This document shows, one piece after another, positions 8,940-17,455 of a DNA stretch of 64,000 bases. The stretch's first letter is position 1; each line of letters opens with the position of its first letter. Origin of the DNA: an uncultured Flaviramulus sp. (GTDB lineage Bacteria; Bacteroidota; Bacteroidia; Flavobacteriales; Flavobacteriaceae); the NCBI GenBank assembly GCA_947501105.1, contig CANMUP010000003.1, positions 124,001-188,000 on the forward strand, given 5' to 3'. The position numbers were made by a program, and so were the translations under genes. A model generated the notes under the pieces. That model saw only the letters and a list, made by a program, of their open reading frames with translations. It did no database searches and was not told the DNA's origin.

Positions 8940-9383
8940 ATGAAATTATTTCAAGAGTTTAAAGAGTTTGCTGTTAAAGGAAATATGATGGACATGGCTG
9001 TGGGTATTATAGTTGGGGCAGCATTTAATAAGGTAATTGATATCATGGTTAAAAAAGTGTTCTTACCACCATTATCATTGTTAACAGGAGGTGTAAACTT
9101 TAATGATAAACGTATTATACTTAAAGATGCTATATTAGATTTAGATGGAAAAATTATTACGGACGAAGTTGCTATTGGTTATGGTGCTTTAGGCGAGGCT
9201 TTTTTAGATTTTATTATTATAGGGTTTACAGTATTTATAGTAGTTAAGTTTATGAATAGATTACGTAAAAAATCTCAAGACACAAAAGACACTACAGTTG
9301 CTACACCAAAAGATATAGAATTACTTTCTAAGTTAACCGACTTAATGGAAGAACAAAACGCTTTGTTGAAATCTAAAAGTTAA
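8940..9383 (+). CDS. mscL: Large-conductance mechanosensitive channel MscL
   Basis: 147 residues, the usual MscL length. The N-terminal helix (LFQEFKEFAVKGN) leads into TM1 with the pore motif MAVGIIVGAAFNKVI. A periplasmic loop, TM2 (FLDFIIIGFTVFIVVKF) and a cytoplasmic C-terminal helix (LLSKLTDLMEEQNALL) follow. MscL is a homopentameric inner-membrane valve that opens on hypo-osmotic shock. It has its own strong promoter. Confidence 0.97.
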   Translation: MKLFQEFKEFAVKGNMMDMAVGIIVGAAFNKVIDIMVKKVFLPPLSLLTGGVNFNDKRIILKDAILDLDGKIITDEVAIGYGALGEAFLDFIIIGFTVFIVVKFMNRLRKKSQDTKDTTVATPKDIELLSKLTDLMEEQNALLKSKS

Positions 9384-9392
9384 ATTTGAAAT

Positions 9393-9539
9393 ATGTCAAA
9401 AGCAGGACGTGAAAAAAACACAAAAAATAAAGCGAAGCACTCTAAATTAATGGCTCAAAAAAAGAATAAGAAAAAGCAAGAAGAGGCATTAAGAAAAGAA
9501 CGATTGAAAGCTATTATTAAAAAAACTAAAGAACAATAA
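9393..9539 (+). CDS. Small, very basic protein (48 aa), unlisted in the ORF track
   Basis: The frame from the ATG at 9393 to TAA at 9537-9539 encodes MSKAGREKNTKNK... with about 40 percent Lys/Arg, no hydrophobic core and a likely single long helix (KKQEEALRKERLKAIIKK). It lies 9 bp after the mscL stop, so cotranscription is likely. The composition suggests nucleic-acid or ribosome association, but this is a guess; I do not recognise a family. Confidence 0.65.
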   Translation: MSKAGREKNTKNKAKHSKLMAQKKNKKKQEEALRKERLKAIIKKTKEQ

Positions 9540-9549
9540 AAATAGTTTT

Positions 9550-10206
9550 CTATAAACACGTTTTAATTTGATTAAACCGAATCTCATTAAATTCTGTAAT
9601 TACTTTGTTTGCAGTACTGTAATCTTGGTTTTTTGAATGGACACTATCAAAAGCAACGCAAAAAATATTTGCCGCATTTGCTGCTTTTATACCATTGGTA
9701 GAATCTTCAATAACAATACATTCCTCTCTTTCAAAACCTGAAGCTTTAGCTGCATTTATAAAAATTTCTGGATGAGGTTTTGAAGCTTTCAAATCGGCAC
9801 CACTAAGTTTAGCAACAAAATATTGGTCGAGCTTAAAACGAGTAAAAATTCTGTTTATATTTGGCATCGAAGCCGAAGATGCTAACACCAATTTTAATCC
9901 GTTATTGTGATAATCCTTTATCAATTCTAAAACACCATCAATTAATTTAAAGCTATCATCATTATCAAACAAATATTTAAAATGTTTACGTTTTATAGCG
10001 ACTAACTCTTCTGGTGATTCACTAAGATTAAATGTTTTTTGCAAATGTTGACAAATGGGTAGAGTTGCTTGCCCTGTGTAAGATTGATAAAGCGCATCAG
10101 ACACATTAATATTTACATCTTTAAACATGCGTTGATAAGCTTTGTGATGTAAAGGTTCGCTATCAACAATAACACCATCCATATCAAAAATAACAGCTTT
10201 TAGCAT
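9550..10206 (-). CDS. HAD-superfamily hydrolase (beta-phosphoglucomutase-like)
   Basis: About 218 residues from the Met in MLKAVIFDMDGVIVDSEP. HAD motif I is DMDGVIVDS (nucleophile Asp and the acid/base Asp two residues on), motif II is VLASSAS, the Lys is in LKASKPHPEIF, and motif III is CIVIEDSTNGIKAA. The helical cap between motifs I and II fits subfamily IA (beta-PGM/phosphatase-like). The substrate is unknown. The track start adds 17 residues before the universal motif I start and is rejected. Confidence 0.9.
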   Translation of the reverse strand: MLKAVIFDMDGVIVDSEPLHHKAYQRMFKDVNINVSDALYQSYTGQATLPICQHLQKTFNLSESPEELVAIKRKHFKYLFDNDDSFKLIDGVLELIKDYHNNGLKLVLASSASMPNINRIFTRFKLDQYFVAKLSGADLKASKPHPEIFINAAKASGFEREECIVIEDSTNGIKAANAANIFCVAFDSVHSKNQDYSTANKVITEFNEIRFNQIKTCL

Positions 10207-10328
10207 ATCAAAAATTTTTGGCGAAGATATATGTTTCAATAGTAATTCCCCAAGCACATTTTGTAGTTTTAAATTAATTTGTCATATTTGCTGTCTTATG
10301 ATTGTATAATTCGACTTCCGGAACTGTA

Positions 10329-10343
10329 TCGAGATATTCTCGA
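10329..10343. repeat. Short perfect inverted repeat
   Basis: TCGAGA-TAT-TCTCGA lies between the HAD gene and the MATE gene, close to TTCCGGAA (10316-10323). It could be an operator for the MATE gene or the relic of a dispersed flavobacterial repeat containing the word GAGATTTCTCGA. No good -7 element was seen here. Confidence 0.35.
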
Positions 10344-10402
10344 ACTAAAAAAAGCTAAATACTCCTTGTGTTTAGTTAAGTCTATATTTTATATTTTTAA
10401 AA

Positions 10403-11809
10403 ATGCAATCAAACAAAATTTCTTTAAAACAATTCATTCAATATTTTAAAATTGCTGTAACAGGCAAAGAGCAAGAGTTTACCACAGGTAGTATTAGGCG
10501 CGCCGTTTTCATGCTTTCTATACCTATGATTTTGGAAATGCTCATGGAATCTATTTTTGCAATAGTAGATATCATGTATGTATCACAAGTTAGTGTAAAT
10601 GCTGTTGCTACTATTGGTTTAACCGAGTCTGTTATTACATTGGTATATGCTGTAGCCATTGGGTTAAGTATGGCAGCAACCGCAGTTGTAGCAAGACGCG
10701 TGGGAGAAACTGATATAAAAGGTGCGTCAAATGCAGCGGTTCAAGTTATATTTTTAGGAGTATTTGTAGCCGCAATTATTAGTGTTATTGGTATAATATA
10801 TCCAAAGGAAATATTAAGCCTTATGGGAGCTGAACCCGATCTTATTGCTGAAGGTTATGGCTATACTCAAGTGCTTTTAGGCGGTAATGTAACCATAATG
10901 TTACTGTTTTTAATTAATGCCATTTTTAGAGGCGCAGGTGATGCATCGGTAGCGATGTGGACATTAATTTTATCAAATGGGCTAAACATTATTTTAGACC
11001 CGATATTTATTTTTGGCTTCGGACCAATTCCAGCTTATGGTGTTGAAGGCGCAGCAATTGCAACAACTATTGGTCGTGGTACTGCAGTTTTATTTCAATT
11101 AATTATTTTGTTTTACGGGTTTAGTAAAATAAAAATAGCGGTTAAAGACTTAGTGCTACGAGTTGGTATAATGATGAATTTAATAAAAGTGTCATTAGGC
11201 GGCATTGGGCAGTTTTTAATAGGAACATCGTCTTGGGTGTTTTTAATGCGTATTATGAGTGATTTTGGTAGCGAAGTTTTAGCTGGTTATACCATTGCCA
11301 TTCGAGTGATGATGTTTACGCTTATGCCTGCATGGGGAATGAGTAATGCAGCTGCTACTTTAGTTGGGCAAAATTTAGGAGCTAAAAAACCAGAACGTGC
11401 TGAAAAATCTGTTTGGAAAACAGGAAAATATTCTGCCATTTTTATGGGGCTTGTATCTATTATTTATTTGGTGTTTGCACCACAAATTATTCTGTTTTTT
11501 AATGCCACACCAGATGTTGTTAAGTATGGTAGCTTGTGTTTGCGTGTTATTGCAGCTGGCTACATTTTTTACGGTTATGGAATGGTAGTTATTAACGCAT
11601 TTAATGGTGCTGGAGACACCAAAACGCCAACATATATAAACTTTGTATGCTTTTGGTTGTTACAATTACCATTTGCTTATGTGATGGCTATAACATTAGA
11701 TTTTGGACCATCTGGAGTATTTTGGGCTATTACTTTAGCCGAAGTTTTAATAGCAGTTATAGCAATTATTTGGTTTAAAAAAGGGAATTGGAAAAGGGTA
11801 GAGGTTTAG
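10403..11809 (+). CDS. MATE-family multidrug/cation exporter
   Basis: 468 residues with about 12 membrane segments. Two homologous halves are evident; each begins with a MATE-type segment (LSIPMILEMLMESIFAIVDIMYVSQV; later LAGYTIAIRVMMFTLMPAWGMSNAAATLVGQNLGA). These inner-membrane transporters exchange Na+ or H+ for cationic drugs or metabolites; the substrate is not predictable. The gene stands alone, 8 bp before the GIY-YIG element begins. Confidence 0.93.
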   Translation: MQSNKISLKQFIQYFKIAVTGKEQEFTTGSIRRAVFMLSIPMILEMLMESIFAIVDIMYVSQVSVNAVATIGLTESVITLVYAVAIGLSMAATAVVARRVGETDIKGASNAAVQVIFLGVFVAAIISVIGIIYPKEILSLMGAEPDLIAEGYGYTQVLLGGNVTIMLLFLINAIFRGAGDASVAMWTLILSNGLNIILDPIFIFGFGPIPAYGVEGAAIATTIGRGTAVLFQLIILFYGFSKIKIAVKDLVLRVGIMMNLIKVSLGGIGQFLIGTSSWVFLMRIMSDFGSEVLAGYTIAIRVMMFTLMPAWGMSNAAATLVGQNLGAKKPERAEKSVWKTGKYSAIFMGLVSIIYLVFAPQIILFFNATPDVVKYGSLCLRVIAAGYIFYGYGMVVINAFNGAGDTKTPTYINFVCFWLLQLPFAYVMAITLDFGPSGVFWAITLAEVLIAVIAIIWFKKGNWKRVEV

Positions 11810-11817
11810 CTTTTTGT

Positions 11818-12219
11818 GTCATTTCGACGATAGGAGAAATCACATCATTTAAATTTATTAAATTAGGAATATGCTTCATAATTATTTTGTTTACATTGTT
11901 GCCAATCAATATCGAACAACATTGTATATTGGTGTAACGAATAATATTCAAAAAAGAATTTCTCAGCATTATTTTGATAGTGAAAATTCAAAAAAATCTT
12001 TTGCAGGCAAATATGGGTGTATTTATTTAGTTTATTATGAAGGTTTTCAATACCCAAAGGATGCTATTGTAAGAGAAAAAGAATTAAAAAAATGGCGAAG
12101 AGAAAAGAAAAACAATCTTATTTATGAGTTTAACCCAAAGTGGGAAACGTTAAATAATCAAGTTATTTGAACTACTTCAAATATAAATAATGAGACCTCT
12201 CACATGCGTTCGAGGTGAC
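11818..12219. mobile_element. GIY-YIG element bounded by inverted palindromic repeats
   Basis: The unit runs from GTCA (11818-11821) to TGAC (12216-12219). The left end contains the hairpin ATTTC-(10 nt)-GAAAT (11821-11840) and the right end ACCTC-(12 nt)-GAGGT (12195-12216). Read inward, both ends share the pattern GTCAyyTCGA...GAGArrTC followed by CAT and an AT-rich ATTTAnATTT. The single gene inside is a GIY-YIG nuclease, with about 50 bp between each end and the gene. The arrangement recalls REP palindromes flanking RAYT transposases, but with another nuclease family. No target-site duplication is obvious. Confidence 0.6.
11871..12170 (+). CDS. Single-domain GIY-YIG endonuclease
   Basis: 99 residues, the size of UPF0213/YhbQ-like single-domain GIY-YIG proteins. 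The catalytic signature is FVYIVAN...TLYIGVTNNIQKRISQH: the two GIY/YIG strands and the catalytic Arg in QKRISQH. The metal-binding Glu is in AIVREKELKKW and the conserved Asn in FNPKWETLN. It is predicted to cut DNA. It is the only gene of the repeat-bounded element and probably acts on the element's own ends, which is inference. All key residues are present, so it should be active. Confidence 0.88.
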   Translation: MLHNYFVYIVANQYRTTLYIGVTNNIQKRISQHYFDSENSKKSFAGKYGCIYLVYYEGFQYPKDAIVREKELKKWRREKKNNLIYEFNPKWETLNNQVI

Positions 12220-12239
12220 TAATCGTAAAAATTACAATC

Positions 12240-13124
12240 ATCAAAACAAACTCAAAATTTCACCCAAAAAACAAACACAAATCCGGATACGATTTAGATA
12301 CTTTGTGCGAAGTCTATCCAGATTTAATACCTTTTGTGTTTGTAAACAAATATGAAACTAAAACTATTGATTTTGCAAACCCAAAAGCTGTAAAAGCACT
12401 TAATAAAGCGCTGTTGTTTAAGCATTATAATGCTAATTATTGGGAGTTTCCTGATATTAATTTGTGTCCACCAATTCCTGGCAGAGTAGATTATATTCAT
12501 TATTTGGCAGATTTACTTAAAGCTTCAAATTTAAATGAAAATATTAGTGTTCTAGACATTGGAACTGGAGCAAGTTGTATATATCCTATTTTGGGACAAG
12601 CTGAATATAATTGGAAATTTGTAGCATCAGATATCGATAAAACATCTTTAAAGTATGCTCAAAAAATCATTAATCAAAATAAATTAATCAGTTATATTTC
12701 TTTAAGACTTCAAAATGATTCAACGCAAATATTTAAAGATGTTATAAAGGCTGAAGATAAGTTTTCGGCATCAATGTGTAACCCACCGTTTTATAAATCT
12801 GAAGAGGAAGCTTTAGAAACCACTAAAAGAAAATTGAAAGGTTTAAAAAGGGGAGAAGTAGAGGTTGTTAGAAATTTTGCAGGATCTCAAAACGAATTAT
12901 GGTATAAAGGAGGCGAAAAAGCGTTTATTCATAATTATTTATATGAAAGCTCTTTATTTAAAGAACAATGTATTTGGTTTACCACATTAGTATCTAAAAA
13001 AGATTTGATAAAAGGAATTTATAATTCTTTAAAAAAGTTAGGAGCAACCGACATCAAAACTATAAATATGGGACAAGGCAACAAAATATCGCGCATTGTA
13101 GCATGGACATTTTTAACTAAATAA
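12240..13124 (+). CDS. rlmF: 23S rRNA (adenine(1618)-N(6))-methyltransferase RlmF, start codon anomalous
   Basis: RlmF methylates N6 of A1618 in 23S rRNA. The sequence shows the family's conserved start (FHPKNKHKSGYDLDTLC), IDFANPKAVKALNKALL, the SAM-binding VLDIGTGASCIYPI and the N6-methyltransferase catalytic NPPF in SASMCNPPFYKS. The ORF track starts at a TTG (12303) inside the conserved N-terminus and loses about 21 residues. Upstream, the open frame reaches a TGA at 12216 but holds no ATG, GTG or TTG before that point. The best-placed initiator is an ATC (12240) giving IKTNSKFHPKNKH. The gene begins only about 20 bp beyond the GIY-YIG element. Confidence 0.88.
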   Translation: MKTNSKFHPKNKHKSGYDLDTLCEVYPDLIPFVFVNKYETKTIDFANPKAVKALNKALLFKHYNANYWEFPDINLCPPIPGRVDYIHYLADLLKASNLNENISVLDIGTGASCIYPILGQAEYNWKFVASDIDKTSLKYAQKIINQNKLISYISLRLQNDSTQIFKDVIKAEDKFSASMCNPPFYKSEEEALETTKRKLKGLKRGEVEVVRNFAGSQNELWYKGGEKAFIHNYLYESSLFKEQCIWFTTLVSKKDLIKGIYNSLKKLGATDIKTINMGQGNKISRIVAWTFLTK

Positions 13125-13155
13125 AAGCAAATTAAAGCGTCATAAAAAATATTGC

Positions 13156-13839
13156 TTAGTCACTATTTTTCTTTTTTCTAAGGTCTGTTTTAAAAAATAT
13201 TCCAACTTGTAATCGGTGTAAATTCGTCTTATTAGATGTACTTCTATTCATATATCCTAGTTGTATGTTGTTAGATTTGGAAATATTAATGCCTAAGCCA
13301 GAATAAAATCTGTTTTCTGGTATGTTGCTTGACTTAGGAGTTAATAAAAGCTCGTTGTGTAAACGAATAAATAAAACATTGTTTATGCTAAATTTAGTGC
13401 CAAGGCGATAGCGTAATCTCGCTACTTTTGACTTAGAATCATGCTTTCTAAAAAAGCGATGCTCAATTCTGAATCTATGATCTAAAGGTATGCTACTTAA
13501 TTTATGCTTAAATATAATTTGTTCTGTTATACGTTTTTCATAAGTGTGAGGAGAACTGATGCTTATGTTGTTGTCAAAATCTGAATACCCCAAATAAATG
13601 GTAGCTTTTAATTTAGGATTAAAATGATAATTGTATCCCATTTTAAATAAAAAGAAGTTGAAGTTATCATTAAATTCATATAACCATGTTTGTGTATAAG
13701 TATCGATGCTTGCTTTTTCTGAAATTCTATGGTTAATACCTATGTCGTACCAAGTTCCTAATTTGTCTTCTGGTGTTAACTGGGCATAGCTAGAACAAAA
13801 AACTAACAACAAGCTTAATTGTAATGTTATTTTTTTCAT
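13156..13839 (-). CDS. DUF2490-domain outer-membrane-like protein
   Basis: About 227 residues with a signal peptide (KKITLQLSLLLVFCSSYAQ). The mature part alternates hydrophobic and polar residues and is rich in aromatic strands (FNFFLFKMGYNYHF, HRFRIEHRFFRKH, RFYSGLGINI), which fits a small beta-barrel of the DUF2490 family. Function is unknown; outer-membrane placement is inferred. The start is the inner Met before KKITLQ, five codons after the track start. Confidence 0.85.
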   Translation of the reverse strand: MKKITLQLSLLLVFCSSYAQLTPEDKLGTWYDIGINHRISEKASIDTYTQTWLYEFNDNFNFFLFKMGYNYHFNPKLKATIYLGYSDFDNNISISSPHTYEKRITEQIIFKHKLSSIPLDHRFRIEHRFFRKHDSKSKVARLRYRLGTKFSINNVLFIRLHNELLLTPKSSNIPENRFYSGLGINISKSNNIQLGYMNRSTSNKTNLHRLQVGIFFKTDLRKKKNSD

Positions 13840-13904
13840 TGTTTCCAAATGCATGTGTTTACGATCTATTTTTTAGTTGAAAATCATAAATGTTTTGTCA
13901 ATAT

Positions 13905-13934
13905 AAAAGGAGCTCAAAAGAGCTCCTTTTATGG
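13905..13934 (-). terminator. Rho-independent terminator of pckA
   Basis: A perfect 11-bp stem (AAAAGGAGCTC / GAGCTCCTTTT) with an AAAA loop, 15 bp past the pckA stop on the minus strand and followed by T-rich sequence. Confidence 0.85.
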
Positions 13935-13948
13935 TTAATAAGAACCTA

Positions 13949-15571
13949 TTAAAAGTGTTCGTGTAAGTGATGGTGTTCATCAATTAGTGGTCCACCTTCA
14001 ATAATTTGTGTAGATGCTTGGTGCGCAAATTTCTCAAAATTTAAGTGGAATGAATGAGCTAATTGAATAGCTTTACCCACGTAAGCACCCTTTTGTAACC
14101 ACGTATTCATTGGGTCTAAAATTTCTGTTGGAACACCTGGGCAGTATTTAGGCATATATAATCCGAAAATAAAGTTTTGATCGTAATCTACATCATCTAA
14201 ATCTCCATTTAATATTGCAGTAATCATAGCTCTTGTATACTTCAATTTTATACGAGATCCAACACCGTAAGGTCCTGCGCTCCATCCTGTATTAATTAGC
14301 CAAACATTAACGCCAGCTTCAGTCATTTTTTTACTTAGCATTTCGCCATAAACTGTTGGGTGTAATGGCATAAAGGGCTCACCAAAACAAGCTGAAAATG
14401 ATGGTACAGGTTCGTTAATACCCGCTTCTGTTCCTGCAACTTTAGCTGTATAACCTGAAATAAAGTGATATGCAGCTTGACCAGGAGTAAGTTTTGATAC
14501 AGGAGGCAGTACACCAAAGGCGTCGCAAGTTAAAAAGAAAATATTTTTAGGATTGTTTGCATATAGGGTCTCTTGGATATTATCTATATGGTAAATAGGG
14601 TAACTAACACGAGTATTTTGTGTAATGCTACTATCTTCATAATCTGGTTCACCATTATCTTTAAATATAATATTCTCAAGTATTGCTCCGGGTTTAACAG
14701 CTTTGAAAATTTCTGGTTCTTTTTCTTCAGATAAATCTATAGCTTTTGCATAACATCCACCTTCAAAGTTAAAGATTGTATTATCTGCTGTCCAACCGTG
14801 CTCATCATCACCAATTAGCTTTCTATCTGGGTCCGCAGATAAAGTAGTTTTTCCTGTACCTGATAATCCGAAAAAAATAGCAGTATCTCCTTTTTTACCA
14901 ACATTAGCAGAACAGTGCATTGGTAATACATTATGTTCTGTTGGTAAAATCATATTTAGTGCAGAAAAAATACCTTTTTTCATTTCGCCTGTATATGCAG
15001 AGCCCCCTACTAAAGCTATTTTTTGAGTAAAGTTTAGTATTGAGAAGTTACCTTGACGAATACCATAAGCTTTAGGGTCTGGACATTCGTATCCTGGTGC
15101 ACAAAGAATTAGCCAATCTTCTTTAAAGTTTTCTAATTCTTTTTTACTAGGTCTTAAAAACATATTGTAAATAAACATATTAGACCATGGTAATTCAGTT
15201 ATAGTTCTAATATTTGTTCTGTATTCAGGGTCTGCGCAAACATAACCATCTCTAGCATAAATTTCTTTTCCAGAAAGGTATTTAGTTATTTCGTTTTTGA
15301 GCTTATCAAAATTTTCAGGAGAAACTGGTTTATTAGTTTTTCCCCACCAAACTTTATCAGAGGTATAATCATCTTTTACAAGAAAACGGTCTTGAGGAGA
15401 GCGTCCAGTAAATTTTCCAGTGTTAATAGCAAGTGTTCCGTTTGCTGTTTCTTTTCCTAATCCTTTATCAACTGTGATTTTTTGTAATTCTTCAGGAGAT
15501 AAATTCCAATGTACATTTACATCTTTTAACCCGTATTGTTTTAAATCGGGATTCTTTGTTGTTGTTTCCAT
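13949..15571 (-). CDS. pckA: Phosphoenolpyruvate carboxykinase (ATP)
   Basis: 540 residues, standard length. PckA converts oxaloacetate and ATP to phosphoenolpyruvate, CO2 and ADP at the start of gluconeogenesis. Visible motifs are TGRSPQDRFLV, the kinase-1a P-loop GLSGTGKTTLS (about 231-241), the metal-site DDEHGW, FEGGCYAKAIDL, and the adenine-binding C-terminal region (NTGWSAGPYGVGSRIKL). It lies 42 bp downstream of an SLC13-type permease on the same strand, and a strong terminator follows it. Confidence 0.97.
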   Translation of the reverse strand: METTTKNPDLKQYGLKDVNVHWNLSPEELQKITVDKGLGKETANGTLAINTGKFTGRSPQDRFLVKDDYTSDKVWWGKTNKPVSPENFDKLKNEITKYLSGKEIYARDGYVCADPEYRTNIRTITELPWSNMFIYNMFLRPSKKELENFKEDWLILCAPGYECPDPKAYGIRQGNFSILNFTQKIALVGGSAYTGEMKKGIFSALNMILPTEHNVLPMHCSANVGKKGDTAIFFGLSGTGKTTLSADPDRKLIGDDEHGWTADNTIFNFEGGCYAKAIDLSEEKEPEIFKAVKPGAILENIIFKDNGEPDYEDSSITQNTRVSYPIYHIDNIQETLYANNPKNIFFLTCDAFGVLPPVSKLTPGQAAYHFISGYTAKVAGTEAGINEPVPSFSACFGEPFMPLHPTVYGEMLSKKMTEAGVNVWLINTGWSAGPYGVGSRIKLKYTRAMITAILNGDLDDVDYDQNFIFGLYMPKYCPGVPTEILDPMNTWLQKGAYVGKAIQLAHSFHLNFEKFAHQASTQIIEGGPLIDEHHHLHEHF

Positions 15572-15613
15572 TTTATTAAATTTTAAGGTTCCTATTATTG
15601 TTTAATCGTTTAT

Positions 15614-17455
15614 TTAAAATGGCCAAATTATTGGCACGAGTATCATTGATATTATAAAAAATATTAAAAGTAATGGAGCTCCTACTTTCATGTAATTCAT
15701 AAATTTGTATCCACCAGCTGTCATTACCATAGCATTAGTTGTTGTTCCTATTGGTGTTAAAAATGCTGTTGATGCACTTATAGCAACCACTATCATAAAT
15801 GGAGCAGGTGATAGGCTTAATGAATTTGCTGCGAGTATAACTATTGGCGCCATTAGTACTGCTGTTGCAGAATTGTTTATTATTTGACTAAATGTTGTAG
15901 TTAGTAAAAACACACCTCCTAGTAGTAAAACAGGATGAATTGCTCCTAGGTAATCGACTAATCCGTTTGCGATAATTTGTGCAGTTCCTGTTTTTTGTAG
16001 CGCGATTCCCATAGGTATCATTGCGGCAATCATAACTACACTTGTCCAACTAATGCCTTTATAAGCTTTTGAGATTGGTACACAACCAGTTAATAATACA
16101 ATACCAGCAGAAATTAACGCAGCAATAGCACCTGGAACAATTTTAAAGACCATAAAAACAATCATAAGTATTAATGATGCTAAGGCTATATATGATTTAG
16201 CACTTAAGCTCTCTACGTTTTTGGCCATGCCTTCTGGACTACCAATAATAACTAAGTTTTCGTGTTGTTTTTTTAAATCGTCTATATGTTCCCAAGTTCC
16301 TCTTATTAAAAAAGCATCTCCTGCTTTTACAATAATTTCTTTTTCTTTTAATGGTTTGTTGTTTCTTGAAGCTGCTAAAAGCTGGATGCCATAACGTTTA
16401 AAGTAATCACCTAACTTATAACGTCTTCCTACTAATATAGAATTTGGATTTACAATTACTTCAGTCATACCAACCTCTTGATTAATAAGGTTGTTTTTTA
16501 ATTCATCAGTAATAGGTTCAAGAGGTAATAACCCAAGTCTGAATTTTATCATTAATTTGTTAATGGCTTCAGTATCTCCTTTTACGGTAATAACATCATG
16601 ATATCTTAATTCTGTTGATGTACTAGGAAATTCTTCAAAATCATATATTCCTTTTAAAATATTTGGATGTCTTCTTTTTAATCGAATAATAGAAACATTA
16701 TAATCTTTTTCAAAATTCCAGTCTTCTAATTTGGTATTAATTAATGGCGATAAATTTCGAATACGAAGTCTATAATAGCCACTATCAATTTTATAGGCTT
16801 CAATCCAATTATGTAAAGTAGTTTCAATATTTATAGGCTTGTTGTTTGTTTTGTTTTTTGGTAAAAGCTTATAGCCTATATATCTAAAATATAAGAGGGC
16901 TATTAAAAGGAGAGGTAAACCAATAAGTGCAAATTCAAAGAAAGAGAATCCTTCAAAACCAGCATCTATTAAGGCGTTATTTGCTATAATATTTGGAGGC
17001 GTACCTGTTAAAGTTAATAATCCACCAGTATTAGATCCAAAAGCAACTGGCATTAACATTTTTGATGGTAATGTACCAATGCTCCAAGCCGATGATATAG
17101 TTAAAGGCATTAATGTAGCCACTGTACCTGTATTGCTTACAAAGCCAGATAATATACCAGCGCCTAATGTTACAATAACTAATAGTTTAGGTACACTTTT
17201 TCCTGCCCACTCAACAAATTTTTTACCAGCCATGGCTGTCCAACCTGTTTGCGCAATGCCTTCTCCAATAATAAAAAGAGCGGCTATCATAATAACAGTT
17301 GGGTTACTAAAGCCGCTTAAGGTTTCAGTAGTATTTAAAATACCAGTTAAAAACAAACTTACCATAGATATTAGAGCTACTATATCTGGAGTAAATTTGC
17401 CCCAAGCAAAAAGACCAATTGTGATAATTAATATGAGGATCATTAAGTAAATCAT
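15614..17455 (-). CDS. SLC13-family permease with two TrkA-C (RCK_C) domains
   Basis: 613 residues. The N-terminal ~190 and C-terminal ~190 residues are multi-spanning, with the SLC13/DASS-type motifs SNTGTVATLMPL, SNTGGLLTLTGTPPNII and, in the second half, NNSATAVLMAPI. The cytosolic insert (~200-420) carries two TrkA-C-like domains (IETTLHNWIEAY...RLRIRNLSPL; LVGRRYKLGDYFKRYG). This architecture is found in Na+-coupled dicarboxylate or sulfate transporters. The adjacency to pckA favours C4-dicarboxylate uptake, but this is inference. Confidence 0.9.
   Translation of the reverse strand: MIYLMILILIITIGLFAWGKFTPDIVALISMVSLFLTGILNTTETLSGFSNPTVIMIAALFIIGEGIAQTGWTAMAGKKFVEWAGKSVPKLLVIVTLGAGILSGFVSNTGTVATLMPLTISSAWSIGTLPSKMLMPVAFGSNTGGLLTLTGTPPNIIANNALIDAGFEGFSFFEFALIGLPLLLIALLYFRYIGYKLLPKNKTNNKPINIETTLHNWIEAYKIDSGYYRLRIRNLSPLINTKLEDWNFEKDYNVSIIRLKRRHPNILKGIYDFEEFPSTSTELRYHDVITVKGDTEAINKLMIKFRLGLLPLEPITDELKNNLINQEVGMTEVIVNPNSILVGRRYKLGDYFKRYGIQLLAASRNNKPLKEKEIIVKAGDAFLIRGTWEHIDDLKKQHENLVIIGSPEGMAKNVESLSAKSYIALASLILMIVFMVFKIVPGAIAALISAGIVLLTGCVPISKAYKGISWTSVVMIAAMIPMGIALQKTGTAQIIANGLVDYLGAIHPVLLLGGVFLLTTTFSQIINNSATAVLMAPIVILAANSLSLSPAPFMIVVAISASTAFLTPIGTTTNAMVMTAGGYKFMNYMKVGAPLLLIFFIISMILVPIIWPF

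Noticed and set aside
10438-10659. Minus-strand ORF inside the MATE gene, and similar ORF-track entries overlapping real genes
   Set aside because: They are shadows of real coding frames with no family resemblance.
12303-12305. TTG as the rlmF start
   Set aside because: It cuts off about 21 conserved residues including the HPKNKH motif.
15621-15640. TTGGCACGAG near 15631 as a sigma-54 site
   Set aside because: It lies inside the SLC13 coding region and lacks the -12 GC.
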